DNA from: Mycobacteriales bacterium
GTDB lineage: Bacteria; Actinomycetota; Actinomycetes; JAFAQI01
Length of the DNA stretch: 61,660 bases
Direction: 5' to 3'
Assembly (NCBI GenBank): GCA_035550055.1
Contig: DASZRO010000029.1
Coordinates: 1 to 61,660, forward strand
Shown: in pieces, positions 50,852-59,218 of the stretch
Position numbering within the stretch: position 1 is the first letter of the stretch
Layout: every line of letters begins with the position of its first letter
Notes under the pieces: generated by a model
Database searches by the model: none
What the model was told of the DNA's origin: nothing
Seen by the model: the letters and a program-made list of their open reading frames with translations, nothing else
Position numbers and translations under genes: made by a program

Positions 50852-51834
50852 TGGTCGAGCAGCGCCAGGATGCGGGCAACGGCGTCGGGGACGGCGACCT
50901 CGGTCGTGTCGATGACCAGCTCGGCGTCGGTCGGTGCCTCGTACGGGTCGTCGATGCCTGTGAAGCCCTTGATCTCGCCGGCCCGCGCCTTCGCGTACAG
51001 CCCTTTGACGTCGCGCCGCTCGCACTCCTCGATGGGTGTCGACACCCAGACGAGGACGAACGCGCCAGGACCGCCGGCCGCCTCGACGATGCCGCGCACC
51101 CAGCGGCGGGTCGCGTCGTACGGCGCGATCGGCGCACACACCGCCACCCCGCCGTGCTTGGTCACCTCTGCGGCGACCCAGCCGATCCGGCGGATGTTGA
51201 TGTCGCGGTCCACCTTGGAGAACCCGAGGCCGCGCGACAGGTGGGTGCGCACGACGTCGCCGTCGAGCAGCGTCACGGCGCGTCGGGTGGCGAGCTCGTC
51301 GACGAGCGCTCGTGCGATCGTCGACTTGCCCGACCCGGACAGCCCGCTCAACAAGACGGTCCGGCCGCCGTTCGCCGGCTGGGGAACCGTGTCGACCGAC
51401 AGCTGCTCCCCGGAGCTGTACTTCGAGGCGATCTCCCGGCCGCGCGTGGCCGCGTCCGCCGGGGCGAGCGGGACCTCGACCGTCGCTGTCGCGGCCGACC
51501 GCCATGCGCCCGCCCATGCGCGGTGGCGAGCGTCGTCGCTTCGGACGCCGGCCGACGCGAGCAGCAGGATCGCGCCGTCGGGCAGCGGTCCGGCCGGCAC
51601 CGCCTCGGGAACCGCGACGACGACGGGTGCGGCGCTGAACACATCCTCCGGCCGCTGCCAGCGCGGGGCCCGCAGCCCGACGACGGCGCCGCCGTCGTGG
51701 CGCGCGACCGGCGTGCCCTCCTCGTCGAGGTAGTCGTCTCCGTCGCTACCGGGAAGCGCATCCGGTGGGAGCAGCCCCAGCAACACCTGGTCGAGCTGAG
51801 CGAGTCCGGCGTCGTCGAGAGTGACTACAGGCAC
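50848..51834 (-). CDS. cysC: Adenylylsulfate (APS) kinase CysC with an N-terminal extension
   Basis: 328 residues; a stand-alone CysC is about 200. The kinase is residues about 155-328: P-loop LSGLSGSGKST, LDGDVVRTHLSRGLGFS, DRDINIRRIGWVAAEV, APYDATRRWVR and KGLYAKARAGEIKGFTGIDDPYE. It makes PAPS from APS. The first 150 residues (GLRAPRWQRPEDVFS, then VVVAVPEAVPAGPLPDGAIL) match no domain I know. GTG 51834 lies directly after the stop of the upstream acyltransferase gene, and its own stop overlaps the next one, so it is sandwiched between two sugar O-acyltransferase genes in one unit. Confidence 0.93.
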   Translation of the reverse strand: MPVVTLDDAGLAQLDQVLLGLLPPDALPGSDGDDYLDEEGTPVARHDGGAVVGLRAPRWQRPEDVFSAAPVVVAVPEAVPAGPLPDGAILLLASAGVRSDDARHRAWAGAWRSAATATVEVPLAPADAATRGREIASKYSSGEQLSVDTVPQPANGGRTVLLSGLSGSGKSTIARALVDELATRRAVTLLDGDVVRTHLSRGLGFSKVDRDINIRRIGWVAAEVTKHGGVAVCAPIAPYDATRRWVRGIVEAAGGPGAFVLVWVSTPIEECERRDVKGLYAKARAGEIKGFTGIDDPYEAPTDAELVIDTTEVAVPDAVARILALLDQ

Positions 51835-51835
51835 G

Positions 51836-53002
51836 TCAGGACACTAACTGCCTGTCGTCGAACGGCTGGCCGGTGATGGCGGCCCTCATGGCGGGGTCGA
51901 GCGCTCGCCCGTCGCGCTGCCGCCCGATCTCGGCGGGGCTCGGTGGCAGCGTGACGCGGCGGGAGACCCGGTCGAGGATCGGCCGCTCGACGAGATGGAA
52001 GCTGGTCACGGCGGCGAACGCCGTCATCGCCAGCCACAGCGTCCCCCGCTCGAACTGATGGTTGCGGCTGACGAGCGTGCCGGCCAACAGTCCGAGCGTG
52101 CTGTTCCACAGGTAGACGCCGTAGGAGATCTCGCCCAGGTAGGAGATCGGTCGCCAGGCGAGCAGCCGCGACACGATCCAGCGCGGCGCCCCGAGCAGCC
52201 CGTAGATGAGGCCCGCCGAGGCGAAGGCCGTGACGGGGAACCAGACCGTGTAGGTCGAGCGCGTGAAGACGTTGGTGTCGGCGTAGGCGAACCCGAGGAT
52301 CGTCAGGCCCGCGGTCCCCAGGACGATCCCGACCGCGCGATTGAGCAGATGCGGCCAGCGCCACAGGGCGAGCGCGAGCAGGCAGCCCACGAACAGCGCG
52401 TCCATGCGGGTGTCGACGCCGAAGTACGTGCGGTAGGTCCAGCGCAACCCGTTCGGGTCGAGCAGGACGTAGCTCGTCTTCGGCGCGGTCGCGATGCGGT
52501 ACACGATCGGCTCGATCACGCCGACGCCGGCGATCGCCGCTGCGACACCGACCCGCTTGCGCCACAGCGCGACGCCGAGGATCAACGGCCACAGCAAATA
52601 GAACTGCTCCTCGACCGACAACGACCACGCCCACGACACCGGGTTCGACGCGTGCGCGACGTAGGCGACCTTGATGTCCATCCCGTAGAACATCGCGACC
52701 GCGGCGTTGCCGAGCGCCGAGCCCATGGACTGGCCGAGCCGGCCGGAGACCGCGATGAAGCCGCCGAGGGCGAGCACGAGCGCGGGGAGCAACCGCGCCG
52801 CACGTCGAAGGTAGAAGTGCCCGCCGTCGATGCGGCCGGTCTTGTCACGCTCCCTGAGCAGCAACGTCGTGATCAGGTAGCCCGACAGCACGAAGAACGC
52901 GATGAGCCCGAAGTCGCCACCGGGGATCTTGCCGCCGTGCAGGCCGAGGACGCCGATCATGCCGATCCCACGAATCCCGTCGAGGTCGCGGCGCCGTCCC
53001 AT
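51836..53002 (-). CDS. Acyltransferase-3 (OafA/YrhL-type) membrane protein
   Basis: 388 residues, about 10 helices. GRRRDLDGIRGIGMIGVLGLHGG, FGLIAFFVLSGYLITTLLL, YLRRAARLLPALVLAL and SWAWSLSVEEQFYLLWPL are the family landmarks and are closer to consensus than in its paralog at 49757. It probably O-acylates a sugar of the polymer or its precursor. ATG 53002 is chosen at the family N-terminus; an ATG further upstream would add a charged tail. First gene of the minus-strand unit with cysC and the second acyltransferase; divergent from the acyl-CoA dehydrogenase. Confidence 0.9.
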   Translation of the reverse strand: MGRRRDLDGIRGIGMIGVLGLHGGKIPGGDFGLIAFFVLSGYLITTLLLRERDKTGRIDGGHFYLRRAARLLPALVLALGGFIAVSGRLGQSMGSALGNAAVAMFYGMDIKVAYVAHASNPVSWAWSLSVEEQFYLLWPLILGVALWRKRVGVAAAIAGVGVIEPIVYRIATAPKTSYVLLDPNGLRWTYRTYFGVDTRMDALFVGCLLALALWRWPHLLNRAVGIVLGTAGLTILGFAYADTNVFTRSTYTVWFPVTAFASAGLIYGLLGAPRWIVSRLLAWRPISYLGEISYGVYLWNSTLGLLAGTLVSRNHQFERGTLWLAMTAFAAVTSFHLVERPILDRVSRRVTLPPSPAEIGRQRDGRALDPAMRAAITGQPFDDRQLVS

Positions 53003-53114
53003 GAGCCGATCCTTCGTTTCGTCGATCTTCGAACTGTAGGGGTCTGTCTTCTCTAGCAGCATCAACGAGCGACAGGCGTCACGATCACGCGGTCTTTGGG
53101 GCAGACTCGGTCGC

Positions 53115-54254
53115 GTGGACTTCTCGCTGACCGAAGAGCAGAAGGCGTTTCGCGCGAGCGCGCACGACTGGGCCGCGGCAACGCTTGCGCCGGAGGCCGC
53201 GCTGCGCGACCGAGAGGGTCGCTGGGATCCCGAGATCTGGAAGTCCCTCGGCGCGCAGGGCCTGGCCGGTCTGCCGGTGGCCGAGGAGTACGGCGGTGCC
53301 GGCGCCTCGGTCATGGACTGCGTCATCGCCAACGAGGCGATCGCCGAAGGCGGTCACGACGGCGGCTTCAACCTGTCGATGGGCGCCCACTGGGTGATCG
53401 GCGCGGTGCCGATCTGGCTGCACGGCACCGAGGAGCAGAAGCGGCGCTGGCTGCCCGGTCTGTGCGACGGCTCGATGGTCGGCGCGTGGGCATCGACCGA
53501 GCCCGAGGCCGGGTCCGACGCGGCGGGTCTGCAGACCAAAGCGGTCCGTGACGGCGAGGACTGGATCCTCAACGGCAACAAGATCTTCATCACCAATGGT
53601 CCGATCGCCGGCGTCTGCAACGTGCTGGCGCGCACCAGCGAGAAGGGCGCGACCGCGTTCATCGTCGACACGACGAACCCTGGGTTCCAGGTCGGCAAGG
53701 AGCTGGACAAGATGGGCTGCCGGTCGTCCCCGACCGCCGAGATCGCCCTGGTCGACTGCCGGGTTCCCGGCGACAGCGTCCTCGGCGAGGTCGACCAGGC
53801 GTTGTGGCGAGTGGCGTTCGAGTGCTTCGACTGGGAGCGGACCGTCATGATCGCCAGCGGCATCGGCGGCATGCAGGGCACGCTCAACACCTGCATCGCC
53901 TATGCCAAGGAGCGCAAGCAGTTCGGCCGGCCGATCGCGTCCTTCCAGGCGATCGCCCACAAGCTGGCCGAGATGAAGATCCGGCTGGAGGCGTGCCGCA
54001 CCGCGGTCTACCGCGCGGCGTACCTCAAGCAGACCGGCGTCGAGCACCAGATGGAGGCGTCGATCGCGAAGTACCTCATCGGCGAGTACAGCGTGCAGAA
54101 CGCGCTCGACGCGATCCAGATCCACGGCGGCTATGGCTACCTGCGTGACTTCAACGTCGAGCGCAGCCTGCGGGACGCGAAGCTCGCGACGATCGGCGGC
54201 GGCACCTCCGAGATCCAGAAGCTCATCATCAGCCGGCTGCTGCTGGGCGACTGA
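53115..54254 (+). CDS. Acyl-CoA dehydrogenase (long-chain/isovaleryl type by catalytic Glu position)
   Basis: 379 residues, standard ACAD length. MDFSLTEEQKAFRASAHDW starts the helical domain, GAWASTEPEAGSDAAGL and FITNGPIAG form the FAD/substrate beta domain, and RKQFGRPIASFQAIAHKLAEM, IQIHGGYGYLRDFNVERSLRD follow. The position that carries the catalytic base in medium-chain enzymes (YEGTSE) reads IGGGTSE; instead FDWERTVMIASG has a Glu where isovaleryl- and long-chain enzymes keep theirs. It oxidises an acyl-CoA to the 2-enoyl-CoA with an ETF acceptor. GTG start. Gene 54265 follows after 10 bases. Confidence 0.92.
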   Translation: MDFSLTEEQKAFRASAHDWAAATLAPEAALRDREGRWDPEIWKSLGAQGLAGLPVAEEYGGAGASVMDCVIANEAIAEGGHDGGFNLSMGAHWVIGAVPIWLHGTEEQKRRWLPGLCDGSMVGAWASTEPEAGSDAAGLQTKAVRDGEDWILNGNKIFITNGPIAGVCNVLARTSEKGATAFIVDTTNPGFQVGKELDKMGCRSSPTAEIALVDCRVPGDSVLGEVDQALWRVAFECFDWERTVMIASGIGGMQGTLNTCIAYAKERKQFGRPIASFQAIAHKLAEMKIRLEACRTAVYRAAYLKQTGVEHQMEASIAKYLIGEYSVQNALDAIQIHGGYGYLRDFNVERSLRDAKLATIGGGTSEIQKLIISRLLLGD

Positions 54255-54264
54255 GCGGACCGGC

Positions 54265-54780
54265 ATGACACAGCGCGATGACCTCCCGGAGGCGGTTCGC
54301 CCGCTCGCGGAGTTCCTGGGGACGTGGCACGGCGAGGGCGCCGGTGCGGTGCCGGGCGGGCTCGCGCCGGACTTCCCGTATCGCGAGGAGCTCACCCTGC
54401 GGTGCAACGGCATGCCCTGGATCGAGTACGCCAGCCGCACCAGCAACCCGGAGACCGGCCGTCCGATGCACACCGAGCTCGGCTGGTGGCGCCCGAAGCC
54501 GGCTGACGAGGACGGCAAGATCGCCGTCGAGATGGTCCTGGCACACGCCACCGGCGTCGTCGAGGTGCTGGTCGGCGAGCTCGTCGACGGTGCCAACGGC
54601 GTACACCTCGAGGTGGCCAGTGACGTCGTAGCGCGTACGCCGAGTGCCCCGGCGGTCGCCGCCGACCGGCGGATGTACGCGGTGCGCGGCGGCAAGCTGA
54701 TGTACGCGATCGACATGGCGACGGGTGAGGCCGGGTTGGTGCCCCATCTCGCGGCCGCGCTCGATCCCGTCACGACGTGA
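54265..54780 (+). CDS. Nitrobindin-like (DUF1794/THAP4) heme-binding beta-barrel protein
   Basis: 171 residues. LAEFLGTWHGEGAG carries the GxWxGxG motif of the nitrobindin family, followed by FPYREELTLRCNGMPWIEY, MHTELGWWRPK and a C-terminal strand run. Family members bind ferric heme through a near-terminal His (here possibly VPHLAAAL) and isomerise peroxynitrite. It is cytosolic and small. ATG 54265 follows the ACAD stop by 10 bases and the stop overlaps the DUF4012 GTG, so the three genes form an operon despite unlike functions. Confidence 0.82.
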   Translation: MTQRDDLPEAVRPLAEFLGTWHGEGAGAVPGGLAPDFPYREELTLRCNGMPWIEYASRTSNPETGRPMHTELGWWRPKPADEDGKIAVEMVLAHATGVVEVLVGELVDGANGVHLEVASDVVARTPSAPAVAADRRMYAVRGGKLMYAIDMATGEAGLVPHLAAALDPVTT

Positions 54781-56666
54781 CCTACGGGGACGATCGGTCC
54801 CGCCGCGCGACCGAGAAGTATCTGCGCGAGACCGAGCAGATCCAGAAGGAGCACAGGCTCCCTCGGTACAACGCATACCGGCGCCGGCGGCGGCGTCGTT
54901 CCCGCCGCGCGCGGTTCGGGCGCGCCGTCGCGATCTGCCTGCAGCTCGGCGTGATCGCCGTGGTGGTGGTGCTGGCCGCCGCGGTGTGGATGTTCATCCA
55001 CGCCCTCGACGCCACGGGCCGGTTGGCCGACGCCCGCACCGACATCGATCGGGTGCGGGCCGACTTGCTCGCCGGGCGCAGCGCGGAGGCGGACATGCTC
55101 GCCGCGCAGCACGACGCGCTGGCCGCACACAGTGACACCCACGACCTGATCTGGGACGCCGCCTCCTGGCTGCCGCCGGTGAAGACCGTGCGGGGCATCA
55201 CCACGGCACTCGACACCCTCGCCACTCAGGCGCTGCCCGACGTCGTGCAGGTGGGCAGCCGGTTGAGTCCGGGCGAGCTTCGGATCGGGCCGAACCACAT
55301 CGCCCTGGCGCCGCTGGTCGCCGCCGCGCCGACGATGCGCCAGGCAGCGGCGGCGGCGATCCTCGCCCGCACCGAGGTGGCGAGCCTGCCCAGCGGGTGG
55401 ATCGGGTTGATCTCGACCGCTCGCAGCAAAGTGCTCACCGAGCTGACCTCTCTGGCCGGTTCGGTCGACGACGTGGCCCGGTTCGCGACGGCCGGACCGG
55501 ACATGCTCGGGTTGCACGGCCCGCGGCGCTACTTCGTCGGCATCCAGAACAACGCAGAGGCCCGAGCGACCGGCGGGCTGGTCGCGGCGTACGCCGTCGT
55601 CACCGCCGACCACGGCCGCATCCACGTCGTGGAGCACGGCAACGACGGAAAGCTCCAGGCGTTCACCGCCGCGAAGCCGGTGATCCCGCTCGACGCCGAC
55701 TATGCGCACGAGTACGGCAACTACGAACCGGCGCAGCGCTGGATCACCAGCAACGTGTCACCGGACTTTCCGGTGGCCGCCGACATCTGGGCGCATCTGT
55801 GGGAGGAGCAGACCGGCGAGCACATCGACGGCACCTTCGGCGTCGACCCGGTCGGGCTGGCGCAGATCCTCGGCGCGGTCGGCCCGGTGACCGTCCACGG
55901 GTACCCGGGCGAGTTCAGCGGGTCGAACCTCGCGACGTTCATCGAGTCGACGGAGTACGTCGCGTTTCCCGGTCTGGACAACACCCGGCGCAAGAACTTC
56001 CTCGGTGACGTCGGTGACGCGGTGATCAAGAAGATGCTCTCGGGTGCCGGCGATGCGCAGGCGATCGCCTCGGCGCTGGGCAGCGCCGCCGGCGGCGGCC
56101 ACCTGTCGCTGTGGTCGATGAACGACAGCGAGGAAGGGCAGATCGTCGGCACCCCGCTTGCGGGAGCACTTCCGGCGACGACGGCGCCGTTCGCGTCGCT
56201 GAGCGTCGACAACGCGACGTCGTCCAAGCTCGACTACTACCTCGACCGGTCGCTCACCTACCAGGCCGGCGGCTGCGGCTCGTCACGACGCGAGTCGACG
56301 ATCACGGTGACTCTCGACAACACCGCGCCTCGCCACGGGCTGCCCGAGTACGTTCGGAGCATCACCCTCCCCGGCGGGGAGCCCGCGGTCGAGCAGGTCC
56401 CGAACAACACGCTGTTCGTGTTCATCCACGCCACCGACGGCGCGGCGCTGGAACGAGCCACCCTCGACGGCCACCCGGTCGCGGTGGGTGAAGGTGTCGA
56501 GCGCGGGCATCCGGTCTACTTCGTGTCGGTGAAACTGAGTCCCGACCTACCTCGCACAATCGTGCTGCACCTGTCCGAGCCGACGACGTCGGGAGCGGCG
56601 ACGACTCAGGTGCAGCCGCTTGCTCGCCCGCAGCAGACGACCCTGGATGTGCCCAAATGCGCGTGA
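54777..56666 (+). CDS. DUF4012 membrane protein
   Basis: 629 residues. A basic cytosolic N-terminus (KYLRETEQIQKEHR, RRRRRRSRRARFGRA) precedes one helix (AVAICLQLGVIAVVVVLAAAVWMFI). A helical extracytoplasmic region is followed by the DUF4012 core: GPRRYFVGIQNNAEARATGGLV, HEYGNYEPAQRWITSNVSPDF and DGTFGVDPVGLAQILGAVGPV, a pattern distantly like LytR-CpsA-Psr proteins. The family occurs in surface-polysaccharide regions but has no proven activity. The C-terminal 170 residues form a beta-rich domain ending LDVPKC. GTG overlaps the nitrobindin-like stop. Confidence 0.85.
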   Translation: MTYGDDRSRRATEKYLRETEQIQKEHRLPRYNAYRRRRRRRSRRARFGRAVAICLQLGVIAVVVVLAAAVWMFIHALDATGRLADARTDIDRVRADLLAGRSAEADMLAAQHDALAAHSDTHDLIWDAASWLPPVKTVRGITTALDTLATQALPDVVQVGSRLSPGELRIGPNHIALAPLVAAAPTMRQAAAAAILARTEVASLPSGWIGLISTARSKVLTELTSLAGSVDDVARFATAGPDMLGLHGPRRYFVGIQNNAEARATGGLVAAYAVVTADHGRIHVVEHGNDGKLQAFTAAKPVIPLDADYAHEYGNYEPAQRWITSNVSPDFPVAADIWAHLWEEQTGEHIDGTFGVDPVGLAQILGAVGPVTVHGYPGEFSGSNLATFIESTEYVAFPGLDNTRRKNFLGDVGDAVIKKMLSGAGDAQAIASALGSAAGGGHLSLWSMNDSEEGQIVGTPLAGALPATTAPFASLSVDNATSSKLDYYLDRSLTYQAGGCGSSRRESTITVTLDNTAPRHGLPEYVRSITLPGGEPAVEQVPNNTLFVFIHATDGAALERATLDGHPVAVGEGVERGHPVYFVSVKLSPDLPRTIVLHLSEPTTSGAATTQVQPLARPQQTTLDVPKCA

Positions 56667-57121
56667 ATGATCTCGACGCCGCCCGTCACGCTCAGACGCC
56701 CGGCGTACCCCGCTCGACGACGCACGTGCTCGGCCCGACCCAGCTTCGGTATTGCGTGCGGAGCTACGCGCCGAGCTCGCCGGTGAGCGTTGCCGAGCCG
56801 AACGGCGACACCGTCTCGATCCACACCAACAACGTGGGCGCGGCTTGCACGGTGCTTCCCTACGACGTGGTGTGCGGCGGAGCCGGACGTGCGGTGGTGG
56901 CGACCGGCGTGGGCGCGGACGGGAACCCGGCCACCTCCTCGGCGACGCCCGCGACGCTGGCGCGGCCGGCGACGTGCGCACCGACCCCGAGCGCCCACGC
57001 CGCCGCCGGGGGCGGGTTGTCGACGGCGAGCACCGTGCTGATCGTGGTGGCGGCCGTGGTGGTCGCCGGGGGGCTCGCGCTCGCCCTCCTGCTGCGGCGT
57101 CGCCGAGCCGCCGAGGGCTGA
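56657..57121 (+). CDS. Small surface-type protein with C-terminal helix, lacking a signal peptide
   Basis: 154 residues. The core (LRYCVRSYAPSSPVSV, then CTVLPYDVVCGGAGRAVVATG, DGNPATSSATPA) is a paralog of the N-terminal domain of the next gene, with matching Cys positions. A Ser/Thr linker, a helix (STVLIVVAAVVVAGGLALALLL) and RRRR tail follow, but no sorting motif. No signal peptide is present; the frame stays open upstream inside the DUF4012 gene without providing one. It overlaps that gene by 10 bases. It may be a decayed or differently routed copy. Confidence 0.6.
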   Translation: MRVNDLDAARHAQTPGVPRSTTHVLGPTQLRYCVRSYAPSSPVSVAEPNGDTVSIHTNNVGAACTVLPYDVVCGGAGRAVVATGVGADGNPATSSATPATLARPATCAPTPSAHAAAGGGLSTASTVLIVVAAVVVAGGLALALLLRRRRAAEG

Positions 57122-57200
57122 CCTCCGTTCAGCCCAATGCGCGAGCTGTTGTGACATGCGACACTTTGCCAGGGGGACGACGGTCCGGACGGAGAGCAAG

Positions 57201-58136
57201 ATGGGCGCTCGGGTGCGCCGCGGAGCACGGCGCTATCTCGTGGTTTCGGTGCTGGCGGCACTTGCCGTGATGACGGGTGCCCCAGCCGTCGCCTTCGCGA
57301 CTTCGCTGCCCGCAGCCGCGAGCGACACGAGTGCCACCCCGGGCGTACCGACGTCGACCATCGAGGCGACCAGCGCCGGCTCGGTGACCTACTGCGTCTC
57401 GAACTACGCGCCGAACAGCGACGTCGTCGTGGTCAACCGGCTGACCGGGGTCAGCAAGACGATCCACACGGACGCGACCGGTGCGGGCTGTACGACGATC
57501 CCCGTCTCGAGCGCCTGCCGCAGCACGGTCAGCCAGACGATCGTCGCCACCGGAACCGACGCGACGGGAAAGCCCGCCACCTCGCAGGTCACCTACAGCG
57601 CGCCGCCGGACCCGACCAAGTGCCACTCGGCGTCGCCGACGCCCACGCCGACGAAGACCTGCGCCGCCACCCAGGCGATCCTGAGCGTCTACATCGTGCC
57701 CGAGGGAGCCCGGCTGCGCGGTCACGCCTGCGGCTTCACGCCGGGCGAGCTCGTCTACATCTACCTGCACTCGGCCCCGGTGTTCGTCGGCAGCACCGTC
57801 GCCGACGCCGACGGCGTCGCGGCCAAGCACGTGAACGTTCCCAAGTGCATCGCACCGGGACAGCACGAGTTCATGATGGTCGGGCAGTCCTCCGGCAACG
57901 TGGCCACCGCCACGTTCACCATCACCAAGTCGAACGCTTGCCCGTCCAGCGGCGGATCCGTGGTCGCGGTCAGCGCGGGTAGCGGCGGCAGCACCGGCGG
58001 CACCGGCAGCGGTGGCGGTTCGCTGGCCTTCACCGGCGCCGACATCGCGGCGATGGTGCTGGTCGCGCTGGTGTTGCTCGCGCTGGGCGCCGCGCTGGTC
58101 ACCGTCCGCCGGCGTCGGGACGCGACTAGCGCGTAG
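57201..58136 (+). CDS. Cell-wall-anchored surface protein with LAFTG sorting signal
   Basis: 311 residues. ATG 57201 has GGAG upstream and starts a signal peptide (MGARVRRGARRYLVVS..., cleavage near AFATS); the longer start at 57156 lacks a ribosome site. Domain 1 (VTYCVSNYAPNSDVVVVN ... ATGTDATGKPATS) is paralogous to the previous gene; domain 2 (RLRGHACGFTPGELVYIYLHS) has an Ig-like surface fold. After a Gly/Ser linker come LAFTG, a helix (IAAMVLVALVLLALGAALV) and RRRR. LAXTG is the class E sortase signal of actinobacteria. No active sortase is in this window. The stop overlaps the convergent EAL gene by 11 bases. Confidence 0.82.
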   Translation: MGARVRRGARRYLVVSVLAALAVMTGAPAVAFATSLPAAASDTSATPGVPTSTIEATSAGSVTYCVSNYAPNSDVVVVNRLTGVSKTIHTDATGAGCTTIPVSSACRSTVSQTIVATGTDATGKPATSQVTYSAPPDPTKCHSASPTPTPTKTCAATQAILSVYIVPEGARLRGHACGFTPGELVYIYLHSAPVFVGSTVADADGVAAKHVNVPKCIAPGQHEFMMVGQSSGNVATATFTITKSNACPSSGGSVVAVSAGSGGSTGGTGSGGGSLAFTGADIAAMVLVALVLLALGAALVTVRRRRDATSA

Positions 58137-59007
58137 GCGGCGTACGCCTCAGATCCGCGAACACCCCGCGGGGCCGCGGCAGCCGGATGGTCACGGCAGG
58201 CGCGGGCGCCGGGCGGCTCGCCAGCTCCCGGTCGGCCGCGAGCAGGATGTCGATGCAGCGCGCGGGCTGCGGGCTGGCGTAGAGGTAGCCCTGGCCGAGG
58301 TCGCAGCCGAGCCGGTCGAGTGCCCGCTGCTGGGCGGAGTCCTCGACCCCTTCCGCGACGACGATCCGCTGCATTGCATGCGCCATCTCGACGATCGCGG
58401 TGACGATTGCGGCGTCGGCGGGTGAGCGGTCGATGTCCGTGACGAAGCTGCGGTCGACCTTGACGACGTCGACCGGCAGCGACCGCAGGTGCACCAGCGA
58501 GGAGTAGCCGGTGCCGAAGTCGTCGAGCGCGATGCGGATGCCGGCGGCGTGCAGCCGCTGGAGGGTCGCGACCGCCTCCTCGAGGTCGGCGATCGGTGCG
58601 GTCTCGGTCACCTCGATGCCGAGCTGACCACGCGGCAGGCCCGCGCTTGCGACGAGATCGCTGATCCACTCGCCCAGCCGGCAGTCGCTGAGCTCGGCGG
58701 CTGAGACGTTGACCCACACCGGGAGGGCAGCCTGGTCCCACCGGGCCGATGTCCACTTCGTGGCCTGCGTGAGCGCGGTCTCGACCACCCGCTTCGTAAG
58801 CGCGCTGATCGTGCCGGAGGACTCGGCGAGCGGGATGAACTCGTCCGGCGGGACGACTTGGCGGTTCGGGCGGCGCCAGCGGACCAGCGCCTCGACCGCG
58901 CCGATGTGCCCGGTCCGCAGGTCGACCTCGGGCTGGTAGACGAGCTCGAGCTCGTCGTCGCGCAGGGCGCGCTGCAGGTCACTGACAGTGACCGGTGGCG
59001 ACGCCAT
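58126..59007 (-). CDS. EAL-domain cyclic-di-GMP phosphodiesterase
   Basis: 293 residues, a stand-alone EAL domain without GGDEF or sensor. Catalytic positions look intact: EALVRW (EAL), VNVSA (Asn), IEVTET (Glu), ALDDFGTGYSSL (metal-binding Asp pair), VKVDRSFV (Lys), VAEGVED (Glu) and LGQGYLY (Gln). It should hydrolyse cyclic di-GMP to pGpG in the cytosol. The C-terminal 40 residues are Pro/Arg-rich. ATG 59007 begins the family N-terminus; the extension to 59067 adds nothing conserved. A link with control of exopolysaccharide is plausible but not shown. Confidence 0.92.
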   Translation of the reverse strand: MASPPVTVSDLQRALRDDELELVYQPEVDLRTGHIGAVEALVRWRRPNRQVVPPDEFIPLAESSGTISALTKRVVETALTQATKWTSARWDQAALPVWVNVSAAELSDCRLGEWISDLVASAGLPRGQLGIEVTETAPIADLEEAVATLQRLHAAGIRIALDDFGTGYSSLVHLRSLPVDVVKVDRSFVTDIDRSPADAAIVTAIVEMAHAMQRIVVAEGVEDSAQQRALDRLGCDLGQGYLYASPQPARCIDILLAADRELASRPAPAPAVTIRLPRPRGVFADLRRTPPTR

Positions 59008-59173
59008 CAGTCGACGGTACGACCGGGGCCTGCCGAGCGGTCCGGTGCCGGTCGAAGATGGTCCCAAGATGGCCTGCGCGGACTATGTTGCAGCGCGCGC
59101 AGGGGCAACGGCGCGCCGAGATTGGATGGTCCGGGAGGGTCAAGGTCGGCGGGGTCGGCTGCCGAGACACAAT

Positions 59174-59188
59174 GTAACGGGTGTTACG
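59174..59188 (+). promoter_or_regulatory. Direct repeat GTAACG-GGT-GTTACG upstream of the second NlpC/P60 gene
   Basis: Two near-identical hexamers with a nine-base period, also readable as a small palindrome GTAAC/GTTAC, lie 31 bases before the GTG. GTAAC-type direct repeats are bound by the response regulator MtrA, which controls cell-wall hydrolases in actinobacteria; assignment here is inference. Confidence 0.4.
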
Positions 59189-59218
59189 TGTGGTACGACG
59201 GGCGAGGGGAGAACGTCG

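Noticed and set aside
19000-53000. Glycan locus as a recent genomic island
   Set aside because: I saw no integrase, tRNA boundary, insertion sequence or change in codon character; repeats A and B also occur outside it.
56600-56700. Frameshift splitting one DUF4012-surface-domain protein into two genes
   Set aside because: The DUF4012 gene has a natural-looking end and the next gene has its own ATG; the domain recurs as a separate gene at 57201. The lack of a signal peptide remains unexplained.
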